Assembly (NCBI RefSeq): GCF_001548055.1 | Contig: NZ_AP014724.1 | Location: 558,001-622,000 of the forward strand | Source of the DNA: Sulfurospirillum cavolei | GTDB lineage: Bacteria > Campylobacterota > Campylobacteria > Campylobacterales > Sulfurospirillaceae | Direction: 5' to 3' | Length of the DNA: 64,000 nucleotides | Part shown: positions 56,313 through 64,000 of the stretch, piece by piece | Position numbering within the stretch: the first letter of the stretch is position 1 | Layout of the letters: the number at the start of each line of letters is the position of its first letter | The notes under the pieces: model-generated | Database searches by the model: none | What the model was told of the DNA's origin: nothing | Seen by the model: only the letters and a program-made list of their open reading frames with translations | Made by a program: the position numbers and the translations under genes

Positions 56313-57370
56313 AAATAGTGACGATTTTAGGTGCACGCCCCCAGTTCATCAAAGCTGGAACACTGAGCCGTGCCATTGCATCGCATCCTAGCATACAAGA
56401 GGTCATCGTTCATACGGGGCAACACTACGATGCCACGATGTCGGATATCTTTTTTGAGCAGATGCACATACCCAAACCCAATTATTTTTTAGGTGTCGGT
56501 GGGAAATCGCACGGTGCAATGACGGGGCAGATGATTGAAAAGATTGAAGAAGTTTTGCTCATCGAAAAACCTGATTGGGTTTTGGTTTACGGCGATACGG
56601 ATTCTACGCTTGCGGGTGCACTTGCTGCGAGTAAGTTACATGTAAAGATCGCGCACGTGGAAGCGGGATTGCGGTCATTTAATATGAAAATGCCCGAAGA
56701 AATCAATCGCATTGTAACCGATAGAGTCAGTACGCTTCTTTTTTGTCCGACCGAGGTGGCTGTTCACAACCTCAAACATGAAGGTTTTGAAACCTTTACA
56801 TGTAAGATTGTTCAAAGCGGTGACGTGATGTATGAAGGGGCATTGTTTTATCGCCAATATGCTCAAAAACCAACCTTACATGTAAAGAATGATTTTGTGC
56901 TTTGTACGATTCATCGTGCCGAAAATACTGATGATGAGGTGCGTTTAAAAAGTATTTTTGATGCCCTCAATGAGATAGCCAAACAAAGGCAAATTGTCCT
57001 GCCCATACATCCACGCACTCGAAACGCTCTTAAAGCACAAAAGTATCAACTCTCCCCAAATATTACCTTGATAGAGCCTGTGGGGTATCTTGAAATGATA
57101 TGGCTTATAGACCACTGTTCCCTCGTGATGACGGATAGCGGAGGGCTTCAAAAAGAGGCGTATTTTTTCCATAAGCCTTGCATGACCTTGCGGGATGAAA
57201 CAGAATGGGTAGAGCTTGTGGCATGCGGTGCCAATGTGCTAGTCGGTGCTAATAAAGAAACAATTATCTCTACATTTTCAAATTTCATGTTTAAGCCGAA
57301 AGTTGCAAACCTATACGGCGATAACAATGCGAGTACGCTTATTATTCAGGCCTTGGTATCATATGCCTAA
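56309..57370 (+). CDS. wbpI: UDP-GlcNAc3NAcA 2-epimerase (WecB family)
   Basis: 353 aa from ATG 56309 (ATGA overlap). KIVTILGARPQFIKAGTLS, HTGQHYDATMSDIFF, VYGDTDSTLAGALAA, HVEAGLRSFNMKMPEEINR and TDSGGLQKEAYF are hallmarks of the family. Within this pathway set it is read as WbpI/WlbD, which makes UDP-ManNAc3NAcA, rather than WecB; sequence alone cannot fully tell them apart. Contains three ACATGT sites while neighbours lack them. Confidence 0.85.
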   Translation: MKIVTILGARPQFIKAGTLSRAIASHPSIQEVIVHTGQHYDATMSDIFFEQMHIPKPNYFLGVGGKSHGAMTGQMIEKIEEVLLIEKPDWVLVYGDTDSTLAGALAASKLHVKIAHVEAGLRSFNMKMPEEINRIVTDRVSTLLFCPTEVAVHNLKHEGFETFTCKIVQSGDVMYEGALFYRQYAQKPTLHVKNDFVLCTIHRAENTDDEVRLKSIFDALNEIAKQRQIVLPIHPRTRNALKAQKYQLSPNITLIEPVGYLEMIWLIDHCSLVMTDSGGLQKEAYFFHKPCMTLRDETEWVELVACGANVLVGANKETIISTFSNFMFKPKVANLYGDNNASTLIIQALVSYA

Positions 57371-58577
57371 AAACATTTTAATCATTAACGAATATGCAGG
57401 AAGTCCATCTTACGGAATGACGTTTCGACATTATTATTTTGCTAAAGAATTTATGAAAAAAGGGCATCATACAATAATCGTAAGTGCCTCTTTTTCCCAT
57501 TTTTTAAAGCGTTATCCCGATATGAAAGGTCTTTCTTATAAGCAAGAAACGGTTGAAGGCGTTGATTTTTTATGGATTAAAGTCTTGAAATATACAAAAT
57601 CATTTGATATAAAAAGAGCTTTTAAATGGTTAGATTTCACGTGGAAACTCTTTTTTATAGGCAAGGCTCTACCCACAAAGCCGGATGTTATTATTTGTTC
57701 TACTACAGAGCTATTTGCAATTGTACCGGCTTATTATTTGTCGAAAAAGTATAAAGCTCAATTAGTTTTTGAAGTACGAGACATATGGCCTCTTACATTA
57801 ATTGAGATAGGCGGTTTTTCCAAACATAATATTTTTATTAGGGTTATGGCGTGGTTAGAAAAATTTTCACTTCAAAAATCAGATATATTAATTTCCAATT
57901 TATCGCATTATTCCAAGCATCTTCATGACTTAAACATACATCGAGATGTACATTGGATTCCTAACGGGATTGATCTTGATGAGATGGAGCATCGTGAAAA
58001 TTTACCTGAGCTGCTAAAATCATCTATCCCGAGAGATAAATTTGTCGTGGGATACACTGGTAAATTAGGGACTTCTAATGCGTTGTTATTTTTATTGCAA
58101 GCGGCTAGGATGTTGCGAAACAACCGTGATATTGTATTTGTTCTTGTCGGTAGCGGACAGGAAGAAGAGAATCTAAAGTCTTATGCCGCCGATTTAGAAA
58201 ACGTTGTTTTTATGGAAGCAATTCCCAAGATACAGATTCAATCTATGTTGCAGCTTTTTGATGTTTGTTATTTAGGACTGCAAAAAAAAGATCTTTTTAA
58301 ATTTGGTATTTCTCCAAATAAACTTTATGATTATATGTTGAGCGGAAAGCCTATTTTGCAAGCAATCAATATTCAAAACGATATTGTAGAAATATCGGGT
58401 TGCGGTTTATGTGTACAAGCTGAGGATGCCAATGCCATTGTTGATGCAATAAAAATATTTTACAGTATGCCCAAAGAAATGCGAAAACAATTGGGAGAAA
58501 AAGGTAGGGCATATGTACTTCAGAATTTTACGTATGATCGTCTAGCGCAAGCGTATCTTTCCTGCTTGAGCATTTAG
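57363..58577 (+). CDS. Glycosyltransferase, WbuB-like (GT4)
   Basis: 404 aa from ATG 57363, overlapping wbpI by 8 bases. N-terminal ILIINEYAGSPSYGMTFRHYY, VFEVRDIWPLTLIEIGGFS, GYTGKLGTSNALLFLLQAA and GISPNKLYDYMLSGKPILQAI fit the WbuB/WcaI-like group. In other O-antigen loci such enzymes add N-acetylfucosamine or mannuronic acid residues. AT-rich; last gene of the cassette. Confidence 0.82.
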   Translation: MPKNILIINEYAGSPSYGMTFRHYYFAKEFMKKGHHTIIVSASFSHFLKRYPDMKGLSYKQETVEGVDFLWIKVLKYTKSFDIKRAFKWLDFTWKLFFIGKALPTKPDVIICSTTELFAIVPAYYLSKKYKAQLVFEVRDIWPLTLIEIGGFSKHNIFIRVMAWLEKFSLQKSDILISNLSHYSKHLHDLNIHRDVHWIPNGIDLDEMEHRENLPELLKSSIPRDKFVVGYTGKLGTSNALLFLLQAARMLRNNRDIVFVLVGSGQEEENLKSYAADLENVVFMEAIPKIQIQSMLQLFDVCYLGLQKKDLFKFGISPNKLYDYMLSGKPILQAINIQNDIVEISGCGLCVQAEDANAIVDAIKIFYSMPKEMRKQLGEKGRAYVLQNFTYDRLAQAYLSCLSI

Positions 58578-58611
58578 ATGAGGATACTTTAGATTTTAAA
58601 CTCTTTTAAAC

Positions 58612-58617
58612 TATAAT
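58612..58617 (+). promoter_or_regulatory. -10 box for the wecA-like/pglB operon
   Basis: CTATAATAAT, TATAAT 33 bases before the TTG start, followed by an ACATGTAAGG site at 58633. Confidence 0.5.
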
Positions 58618-58649
58618 AATAGCCTAAACATGACATGTAAGGACGTACG

Positions 58650-59657
58650 TTGGCACTGATCGATACTTTTGTCTTGTTCAAATGCTTGACGGTTTTTAGC
58701 GTATCGTTAAGTTTAAACGTTTTTTTGGTTTATTATCAAAAACGCATCAATATTTTAGATATTCCCAACGATCGTAGTTCGCATGATCGCGTGGTTCCTC
58801 GAAGCGGCGGCATTGCTATTTTTAGTGCGTTTGTTTATGCCTTTGTTCTTTTCAATCCTCTTGAAAACGCGATAGCGTTATTGCCCTTGACTTTGGTTTT
58901 TATAACAGGACTTTGGGACGATATTCGCTCGGTACCCGCAAGGCTTAAGCTACTTATTACGGCATGTGCCGGAGGATTGTTGTATCTGAACGGATTTGAT
59001 ATTCAACGGTTCGGAATCTTTTTTGGGCATGAAATTGTTTTTACTTTCTGGGCAGCATTGGCGTTTTGCGCATTTGCGATTAGCGGATTTGTGAGCGCTC
59101 TTAATCTGATCGACGGCTTAGACGGGTTAGCCTCGTGTATAGCGTTAGTTATCTTAGCGGCATTTTCTTATATCGGATGGAAATATGAAGATCTTTTTTT
59201 GTTTTATACGTCCGTAGGCTTGATCAGTGCTTTGATAGGATTTTTAGTCCTAAATTGGCATCCGGCTAAAATTTTTATGGGTGATAGCGGTAGTTTAACG
59301 ATAGGTTTTATTATTGCGATGCTGACGCTTTATTCGATTCAAAAAGCGTATATAACGGCTATTTCCATTTTGCTTTTAGCGGCTATTCCGATTTTAGATA
59401 CATTGATCGTGATGTTACGACGCATCCTTAACCATCAAAGCCCTCTGCATGCCGATAAAACCCATATACACCATATGATTTTTCAATTGCAAAACGGCAA
59501 TACGCGAAGAACGGTTATTATTTTAGGGCTTTTGCAAGGATTTTTTTCGTATATAGGGTTAGGATTTAAAGTGCGAGACGATGTTTATATTTTCTTTCTT
59601 TATGCTCTTTGCTTTACGATTTTTTATCTTTTACTCACACCCAAAAGAGGTGCTTGA
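58650..59657 (+). CDS. Undecaprenyl-phosphate N-acetylaminosugar-1-phosphate transferase (WecA/WbpL-like)
   Basis: 335 aa, about ten helices, start TTG 58650. Family motifs: ILDIPNDRSSHDRVVPRSGG at the N-terminus, [35 protein letters not shown] and DKTHIHH. Loads the first amino-sugar phosphate onto undecaprenyl phosphate and so starts the glycan. Composition close to the backbone. Stop overlaps pglB as TGATG. Confidence 0.92.
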   Translation: MALIDTFVLFKCLTVFSVSLSLNVFLVYYQKRINILDIPNDRSSHDRVVPRSGGIAIFSAFVYAFVLFNPLENAIALLPLTLVFITGLWDDIRSVPARLKLLITACAGGLLYLNGFDIQRFGIFFGHEIVFTFWAALAFCAFAISGFVSALNLIDGLDGLASCIALVILAAFSYIGWKYEDLFLFYTSVGLISALIGFLVLNWHPAKIFMGDSGSLTIGFIIAMLTLYSIQKAYITAISILLLAAIPILDTLIVMLRRILNHQSPLHADKTHIHHMIFQLQNGNTRRTVIILGLLQGFFSYIGLGFKVRDDVYIFFLYALCFTIFYLLLTPKRGA

Positions 59658-61798
59658 TGGATTTACGTTACAAAAGTTACGTTGCATTATATTGTTTGAT
59701 TGCTTTTGCGTTTAGCATTGCGATTCGTTTGATTTGGGTGTATCAGTTTAGCGATTTTGAGAGTTTTCACTATGCCGATACGTTTATGATTAACACCAAC
59801 GACGGTTATTATTGGGCGGAAGGTGCGCGAGATTTGCTTGCGGGGGTACATCAAAAGTTTGACGGCTCTCCCATAGATCAAGCCCCTGCTCAATTAACGT
59901 TTCTGCTTGCGAAAATAGTACCGGTTTCGTTTGAAACGCTTATTTTTTATATGCCGGCCGTTTTGGGATCGTTGATCGTTTTCCCGATGATGTTGATCGC
60001 GTATAACCTCGGTATGATCGAAGTCGGTTTCCTTGCATCGTTATTGGCGTCGATCGCGGTCAGTTATTACAATCGAACGATGATCGGGTATTACGATACC
60101 GATATGCTCAATATCGTCTTCCCGACACTTCTTTTATGGTCGTTGATTTTGGCATTACGCACAAAAGAAGATAAATACCTTCTGATAACGGCAGTAGAAA
60201 TTATTGCGTATCGATGGTGGTATCCGCAAAGCTATTCGTTGGAATTTGCATATTTGGGGTTGATCTTAGTTTATGCTTTGGTGTTTGAGCGTAAAGAGTC
60301 TTTCCCGATAAAGTTAATCGCAATGATGCTTTTTGCGATGATGGGTTTGCCGATATTGGCCCGTTTGATCGGTGTAAGCGTGCTTTATGCCCTCTTCAAA
60401 CAAAAAAAACTTGCTTCATACGTGTGGTATATTTTAGCGATCGGTAGTATTCTTTTTTTTGCAACGGGAGGGTTCTCTCCGATTTGGGCGCAATTAAAAA
60501 GTTATGTTTTTAAAGATGCGATCGACGTAAGCCAGCAAGGACTCGAACTTCATTTCTTCTCAGTTAACCAAACGATTCGAGAAGCCGGCGATATTCCTTT
60601 TTCGGTTTTTGCGGAGCGAATCAGCGGACATACGATCACGTTTGTTGCTTCGATAGTCGGTTATGTGTTATTGGTACGACGTTACAAAGCGATGTTGTTG
60701 GGATTACCGCTCATGGGACTCGGCTTTTTAGCACTTTGGGGCGGACTACGCTTTACGATTTATGCCGTACCCGTTTGCGCGTTGGGCGTTGCCTATCTAC
60801 TTTTTATACTTAGTAGCTCCATTACGGGACTTTTCGTCAATGAAACATTGGGGCGGATTCTCAAATCGAGCTTTGTCGTAACGGCAAGCTTAGCCGTTTT
60901 ATATCCTAACGTCGCGCATATTATCGAATATAGAGTTCCGACCGTCTTAAATAAAACCGAAGTCGAACAGCTCTCATCATTGCGAAATAACGTCGGTAGA
61001 GAAGATTATATCGTGACATGGTGGGATTACGGCTATCCGTTACGCTACTATGCCGATACGAAGACGTTGATCGATGGCGGAAAACACGGCGGCGACGTGA
61101 ATTTTCCCGTCAGTTTCATGCTCACGAATACGCAAGAAAGTGCGGCGCGACTTGCCCGTTTGGAAGTCGAATACACCGAAAAAGCCTTTGTAACGGCCGA
61201 AGAAAACGAAACGAAAGAACACCCAAAAAAGATCATCAACAATACCGCTCAAATGAGTTTGGATTACGGTTTTAACAATGCCGACGATTTTTTAGATGCG
61301 TTGCAAACGCCTTTGAGCTTACCTCAAAAAACGCGTGAAATCTACTTCTATTTACCGTTTCGCATGCTCAGTATTTTCCCGACCGTCGCACAATTTAGCA
61401 ATTTGGATCTTATGAGCGGCAAAACGGTTCGCCATCCTTTTTTCTACGAAACAAGTCGTTTTCAAGACGGTGCTAAATTGCTTCAACTCGGAAACGGTAT
61501 CGCTTTGGATAAAGAAAAAGGAGCGTTAAAAATCGGCAGTAACGAAGTTGGCGTTCGTACCTTCATTCAAACGGGATACGACGAGCGCGGTACCTTTGTG
61601 AAGCAACAACAATCGCTTCATCCCAACGGTGAACTCAATGTGATCTACATGCAGCCATATAATACCTTTTTAATCGTCGACAACGCTATGTTCGAATCGA
61701 CGTATATACAACTTTTTGTTTTGGAAAATGCGGATGGGCGGTTTTTTGAGCCGATTAGTTTAGAACCGTATGCTAAAATATACCGTTTGAAAATTTAG
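59657..61798 (+). CDS. pglB: STT3/PglB-type oligosaccharyltransferase
   Basis: 713 aa from ATG 59657. N-terminal part with about 13 helices, the first acidic motif in MINTNDGYYWAEG, and a C-terminal periplasmic domain with the catalytic WWDYGYPLRYYADTKTLIDG (near 455). This is the general N-glycosylation transferase acting on Asn of D/E-x-N-x-S/T sites in Campylobacter. Here it follows a WecA-like enzyme; the usual pgl genes (pglA, C, D, E, F, H, I, J, K) are not in the window. Confidence 0.95.
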   Translation: MDLRYKSYVALYCLIAFAFSIAIRLIWVYQFSDFESFHYADTFMINTNDGYYWAEGARDLLAGVHQKFDGSPIDQAPAQLTFLLAKIVPVSFETLIFYMPAVLGSLIVFPMMLIAYNLGMIEVGFLASLLASIAVSYYNRTMIGYYDTDMLNIVFPTLLLWSLILALRTKEDKYLLITAVEIIAYRWWYPQSYSLEFAYLGLILVYALVFERKESFPIKLIAMMLFAMMGLPILARLIGVSVLYALFKQKKLASYVWYILAIGSILFFATGGFSPIWAQLKSYVFKDAIDVSQQGLELHFFSVNQTIREAGDIPFSVFAERISGHTITFVASIVGYVLLVRRYKAMLLGLPLMGLGFLALWGGLRFTIYAVPVCALGVAYLLFILSSSITGLFVNETLGRILKSSFVVTASLAVLYPNVAHIIEYRVPTVLNKTEVEQLSSLRNNVGREDYIVTWWDYGYPLRYYADTKTLIDGGKHGGDVNFPVSFMLTNTQESAARLARLEVEYTEKAFVTAEENETKEHPKKIINNTAQMSLDYGFNNADDFLDALQTPLSLPQKTREIYFYLPFRMLSIFPTVAQFSNLDLMSGKTVRHPFFYETSRFQDGAKLLQLGNGIALDKEKGALKIGSNEVGVRTFIQTGYDERGTFVKQQQSLHPNGELNVIYMQPYNTFLIVDNAMFESTYIQLFVLENADGRFFEPISLEPYAKIYRLKI

Positions 61799-61830
61799 TT
61801 ACAATTACGAAAACTAAAAAGGTAGATGTG

Positions 61831-62736
61831 ATGGTCATTCGAGAAATACAGCAGTTCTCAGAAGTGAGAACGCGGGCAAGAGCCTATTTGTGCTATCTTT
61901 TTACGCGTAATATACCCAATCGCATGCCAGAACCCAATCTGGACGTGATTACCGCGAGCTTAGATAAAATCGTGCATGAAGTCGACGATTTTGAAGCCTT
62001 GTATCTGTTGGATTACAAAGGCGAACAAGTCATTAACAATATCACCGACGATCCGCATAAAAAAGGCGGGCTCGGACAAAATCGTAGCGGTAAATCTTAT
62101 TATTACCGTGCGGTACGTGAAAAACGGTGCGTTTTAAGCGATCCTTACCCTTCAACGTTAACGAACGACTTAACCGTCACGGCGTCGTATCCGATTTACG
62201 ACGAACAAGGAGCGTTACGTTTTATCGCATGTATCGACGTCTCGTTAGAGCATATCTTAAAAATTGCTCACCCCTCGTCGTTGCAATCGGGATTTGGAAA
62301 AACGTCGAAATTGATCTATACGCTTTTTTCGATCTCTTTACTGGCAATCGCGCTTTTACTGCTTTTTAACGGTATGCGAAGTTTGTTTATGCACGGACTT
62401 GCCTTCGAACTTTTGGACATTAAAGCGATGTTCGAATCGACCATTTTGATTACGCTCTCTTTGGCAATTTTCGATCTGGTAAAAACCATTTTTGAAGAGG
62501 AAGTTTTAGGGCGTAACGAAAAAGACGATACCTCCGGAATGCATAAAACGATGGTACGTTTTTTAGGCTCGATTATTATCGCGTTGGCGATTGAGGCGTT
62601 GATGTTGGTGTTTAAATTTGCGATTATCGACGCGTCGCATATCGTCAATGCGGTGTATCTTATCGGAGGCGTGACGTTTTTACTGTTTGGCTTGGCGTTT
62701 TACGTGAAATCCGTGAATCAAAAGAGAGAATTATGA
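61831..62736 (+). CDS. Membrane protein with N-terminal Cache/PDC-type domain
   Basis: 301 aa. Residues 1 to about 150 look like a PDC/Cache sensor (ALYLLDYKGEQVINN, SYYYRAVREKRCVLSDPYPSTLTNDLTVTASYPIYDEQG and FIACIDVSLE) but there is no N-terminal signal or membrane helix before it, so it may be cytoplasmic. Four or five helices follow (about 158-295). No output domain such as GGDEF or histidine kinase. Lies between pglB and hisH with a 4-base overlap to hisH. Function unknown; related proteins in Campylobacterota occur near glycosylation genes (recollection, not checked). Confidence 0.75.
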   Translation: MVIREIQQFSEVRTRARAYLCYLFTRNIPNRMPEPNLDVITASLDKIVHEVDDFEALYLLDYKGEQVINNITDDPHKKGGLGQNRSGKSYYYRAVREKRCVLSDPYPSTLTNDLTVTASYPIYDEQGALRFIACIDVSLEHILKIAHPSSLQSGFGKTSKLIYTLFSISLLAIALLLLFNGMRSLFMHGLAFELLDIKAMFESTILITLSLAIFDLVKTIFEEEVLGRNEKDDTSGMHKTMVRFLGSIIIALAIEALMLVFKFAIIDASHIVNAVYLIGGVTFLLFGLAFYVKSVNQKREL

Positions 62737-63344
62737 TAGGTTTAATCGATTACAATATGGGCAATCTTCGAAGCGTTACCAACGCGTTTGAGAAACTCGG
62801 TACGCGTATCGAAATTGTGAAAGACGCTTCACATGTAGAAGGTTACGACAAGATTATTCTTCCGGGTGTAGGTGCCTTTAAAGATGCGATGGCGTGTTTA
62901 AAAGAGCGCGAGATGGATGAAGCCGTCAAAGCGTTTGCCGCAACGAAAAAGCCTCTTTTAGGTATCTGTTTGGGGATGCAACTGTTGTTTGAAGCCAGCA
63001 CGGAATTTGGAAAAACGCAAGGTCTAGGACTCATTGAAGGGGAGGTCGTTAAATTTGACACGACGCGTTTTTCTCAACACCTTAAAGTACCGCATATGGG
63101 TTGGAACGAGCTTGAAGTGGTGCGAGATACACCGCTTTTTAAGGGGATGGCACCTCGCTTTTACCTCTACTTCGTACACAGCTTTCATGTGCAGTGCGAC
63201 GAAAAATATCAAATCGGAAAAACGACGTACGGCTATACGTTTGCGAGCGCGGTTCAAAAAGAAAATATCTACGGGTTTCAGCCGCACCCTGAAAAGTCGC
63301 ATGAAAACGGCTTGGCTATTTTAAAGAATTTTGTGGAGTTATGA
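62733..63344 (+). CDS. hisH: Imidazole glycerol phosphate synthase glutaminase subunit
   Basis: 203 aa. [34 protein letters not shown], Cys in [13 protein letters not shown] (near 80), [15 protein letters not shown] and [12 protein letters not shown]. The hisA gene following (4-base overlap) marks this as the histidine-pathway enzyme, distinct from HisH2 at 52678. The partner hisF is not in the window. Confidence 0.93.
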   Translation: MIGLIDYNMGNLRSVTNAFEKLGTRIEIVKDASHVEGYDKIILPGVGAFKDAMACLKEREMDEAVKAFAATKKPLLGICLGMQLLFEASTEFGKTQGLGLIEGEVVKFDTTRFSQHLKVPHMGWNELEVVRDTPLFKGMAPRFYLYFVHSFHVQCDEKYQIGKTTYGYTFASAVQKENIYGFQPHPEKSHENGLAILKNFVEL

Positions 63345-64000
63345 TGGAAATTTTACCGGCGATTGATTTAAAAGACGGCAAAGCGGTACGCTTGACAAAA
63401 GGACTAATGCAAAGTGCTACGGTCTATTCGAATGAACCGTGGGAAGTGGCAAAAACGTTTGAAGAAATGGGCTCAAAATGGGTTCACTTGGTCGATTTAA
63501 ACGGTGCGTTTGCGGGTGAACCGCGCAATATGGAGCAAATTCAAAAAATTCGTAAGAAATGCAACCTCAAATTGGAATTGGGCGGAGGAATTCGCGACGA
63601 AGAGACGATTCGACGTTATGTCGATCTTGGAATCGATCGGGTTATTTTGGGCTCCGTCGCGCTTAAAAATCCCGCTTTCGTCAAAGAGATGTGTCGAAAG
63701 TACCGTATTGTCGTAGGCATCGATGCGATCGACGGTTTTGTCGCAGTGGAAGGTTGGGCGGAAAAATCGACGATGTTGGCGACGGATTTAGCCAAAGAAT
63801 TTGCGAATGCCGGCGTGGAGGCAATTATTTGTACCGATGTCGGGAGAGACGGCATGTTAAGCGGCGTTAATGCGGAGTTTACGCTTTCCATTGCGGAAGC
63901 TTCGGGGATCGATACGATTGCCAGTGGAGGCGTTAAAAATTTGGACGATATAGTTTTACTAAAACACTCGCGTAAAGTCGCCGGCGTTATCGTCGGAAAA
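63341..64000 (+). CDS. hisA: Phosphoribosylformimino-5-aminoimidazole carboxamide ribotide isomerase (partial)
   Basis: The gene runs off the right edge; about 220 codons are seen, roughly 20 short of the family length. [20 protein letters not shown] at the start, [45 protein letters not shown] and IASGGVKN identify HisA. Catalytic Asp8 (AIDLK) and the second Asp (TDVGRDGM) are present. Start 63341 or 63344 (two ATG in frame), overlapping hisH. Confidence 0.95.
   Translation, partial: MMEILPAIDLKDGKAVRLTKGLMQSATVYSNEPWEVAKTFEEMGSKWVHLVDLNGAFAGEPRNMEQIQKIRKKCNLKLELGGGIRDEETIRRYVDLGIDRVILGSVALKNPAFVKEMCRKYRIVVGIDAIDGFVAVEGWAEKSTMLATDLAKEFANAGVEAIICTDVGRDGMLSGVNAEFTLSIAEASGIDTIASGGVKNLDDIVLLKHSRKVAGVIVGK

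Larger units (their letters stand above)
591..62836. repeat. Dispersed iterated palindrome ACATGT (KACATGTM)
   Basis: Sites (first base): 591, 3057, 3177, 4245, 5011, 5798, 9162, 9421, 10406, 13332, 13742, 13822, 14021, 17370, 17868, 18025, 19290, 23226, 25711, 26089, 26890, 27476, 28051, 33258, 33775, 35062, 35903, 36002, 36942, 38357, 39373, 40611, 40821, 42960, 43187, 43828, 44922, 45120, 47496, 47823, 48995, 50139, 56638, 56798, 56878, 58633, 62831. This is 47 by eye; about 16 would be expected with equal bases. Usual flanks are T or G before and A or C after. Both coding and a few intergenic sites. Confidence 0.7.

Noticed and set aside
58633-58642. ACATGTAAGG as a ribosome-binding or promoter motif
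   Set aside because: Only this site lies just before a start codon; nearly all other sites are inside genes, so the motif is not a translation or promoter signal in general.
63341-64000. hisA appears truncated
   Set aside because: The reading frame is open to the last base; it is cut by the window edge, not by mutation.
371-64000. Frequent CGATCG in the backbone
   Set aside because: It follows from common codons (GAT CG-, ATC G-, TCG) in this organism and clusters in coding frames; I could not show excess over codon use as for ACATGT.
1-64000. CRISPR array, insertion sequence, prophage or toxin-antitoxin pair
   Set aside because: No regularly spaced repeats, no transposase or integrase motifs and no recognisable toxin-antitoxin genes were found; the foreign segment seems to have come by homologous exchange.

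Overview
The window comes from a Campylobacterota (epsilonproteobacterial) chromosome. The evidence is gene order and content: murD-mraY-gpmI, fabG-acpP-fabF-accA, a Rieske/cytochrome b/dihaem cytochrome c operon, CcoI-CcoS, a heptose/LPS-core block, and an STT3-type PglB next to a WecA-like transferase. Promoters mostly show a -10 TATAAT without a clear -35, as in this group. The genus is not certain; a Sulfurospirillum-like free-living relative would fit.

Layout. 1-184: tail of a polyprenyl-phosphate sugar transferase, then tRNA-Phe. 0.36-7.5 kb: peptidoglycan (murD, mraY), glycolysis (gpmI) and fatty acid synthesis (fabG, acpP, fabF, accA). 7.6-12.2 kb: cytochrome bc1 operon (petABC, minus strand) and mnmG. 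12.4-14.7 kb: 5-oxoprolinase operon pxpABC. 14.7-24.6 kb: chemoreceptor, riboflavin synthase, PgeF, thiol peroxidase, EamA exporter, a GGDEF/EAL protein, CcoI-CcoS and a small cytochrome c. 24.8-38 kb: ADP-heptose genes (gmhB, hldD, hldE, gmhA), a GT10 fucosyltransferase-like gene, and a minus-strand LPS operon from lpxL to waaL. 38-45.8 kb: PolB-like exonuclease, phosphomannomutase, periplasmic DNA ligase LigE, nucleotide-sugar dehydrogenase, and GDP-mannose/GDP-fucose genes (manC, gmd, fcl). 45.8-58.6 kb: an AT-richer cassette with wbpB, wbpD, wbpE, a MarR-type regulator, flippase, two WbpG-type amidotransferases (one fused to another domain), the specialised HisH/HisF pair, two glycosyltransferases and wbpI. 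58.6-62.7 kb: WecA-like transferase, PglB and a Cache-domain membrane protein. 62.7-64 kb: true hisH and the start of hisA.

How it works together. The sugar genes can be read as one system. A dehydrogenase plus WbpB, WbpE, WbpD and WbpI would make UDP-ManNAc3NAcA, and WbpG with HisH2/HisF2 would convert it to the acetamidino sugar ManNAc3NAmA. ManC, Gmd and Fcl make GDP-fucose. The WecA-like enzyme starts a lipid-linked glycan and Wzx flips it. Either WaaL (to lipid A-core) or PglB (to protein Asn) could take it. ADP-heptose genes, heptosyltransferase and LpxL build the core and lipid A.

Most notable. (1) The palindrome ACATGT, usually as KACATGTM, occurs about 47 times by eye, in all coding frames and on both gene strands. 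It resembles an iterated palindrome such as HIP1, or an uptake sequence, and is missing from the foreign-looking glycan cassette. (2) A recombination scar at 48.83-49.03 kb joins the head of a lost flippase to the tail of an unknown gene. (3) A WbpG amidotransferase is fused in frame to an AT-rich glycosyltransferase-like domain, beside a second free WbpG and a HisF2 without the catalytic Asp11.
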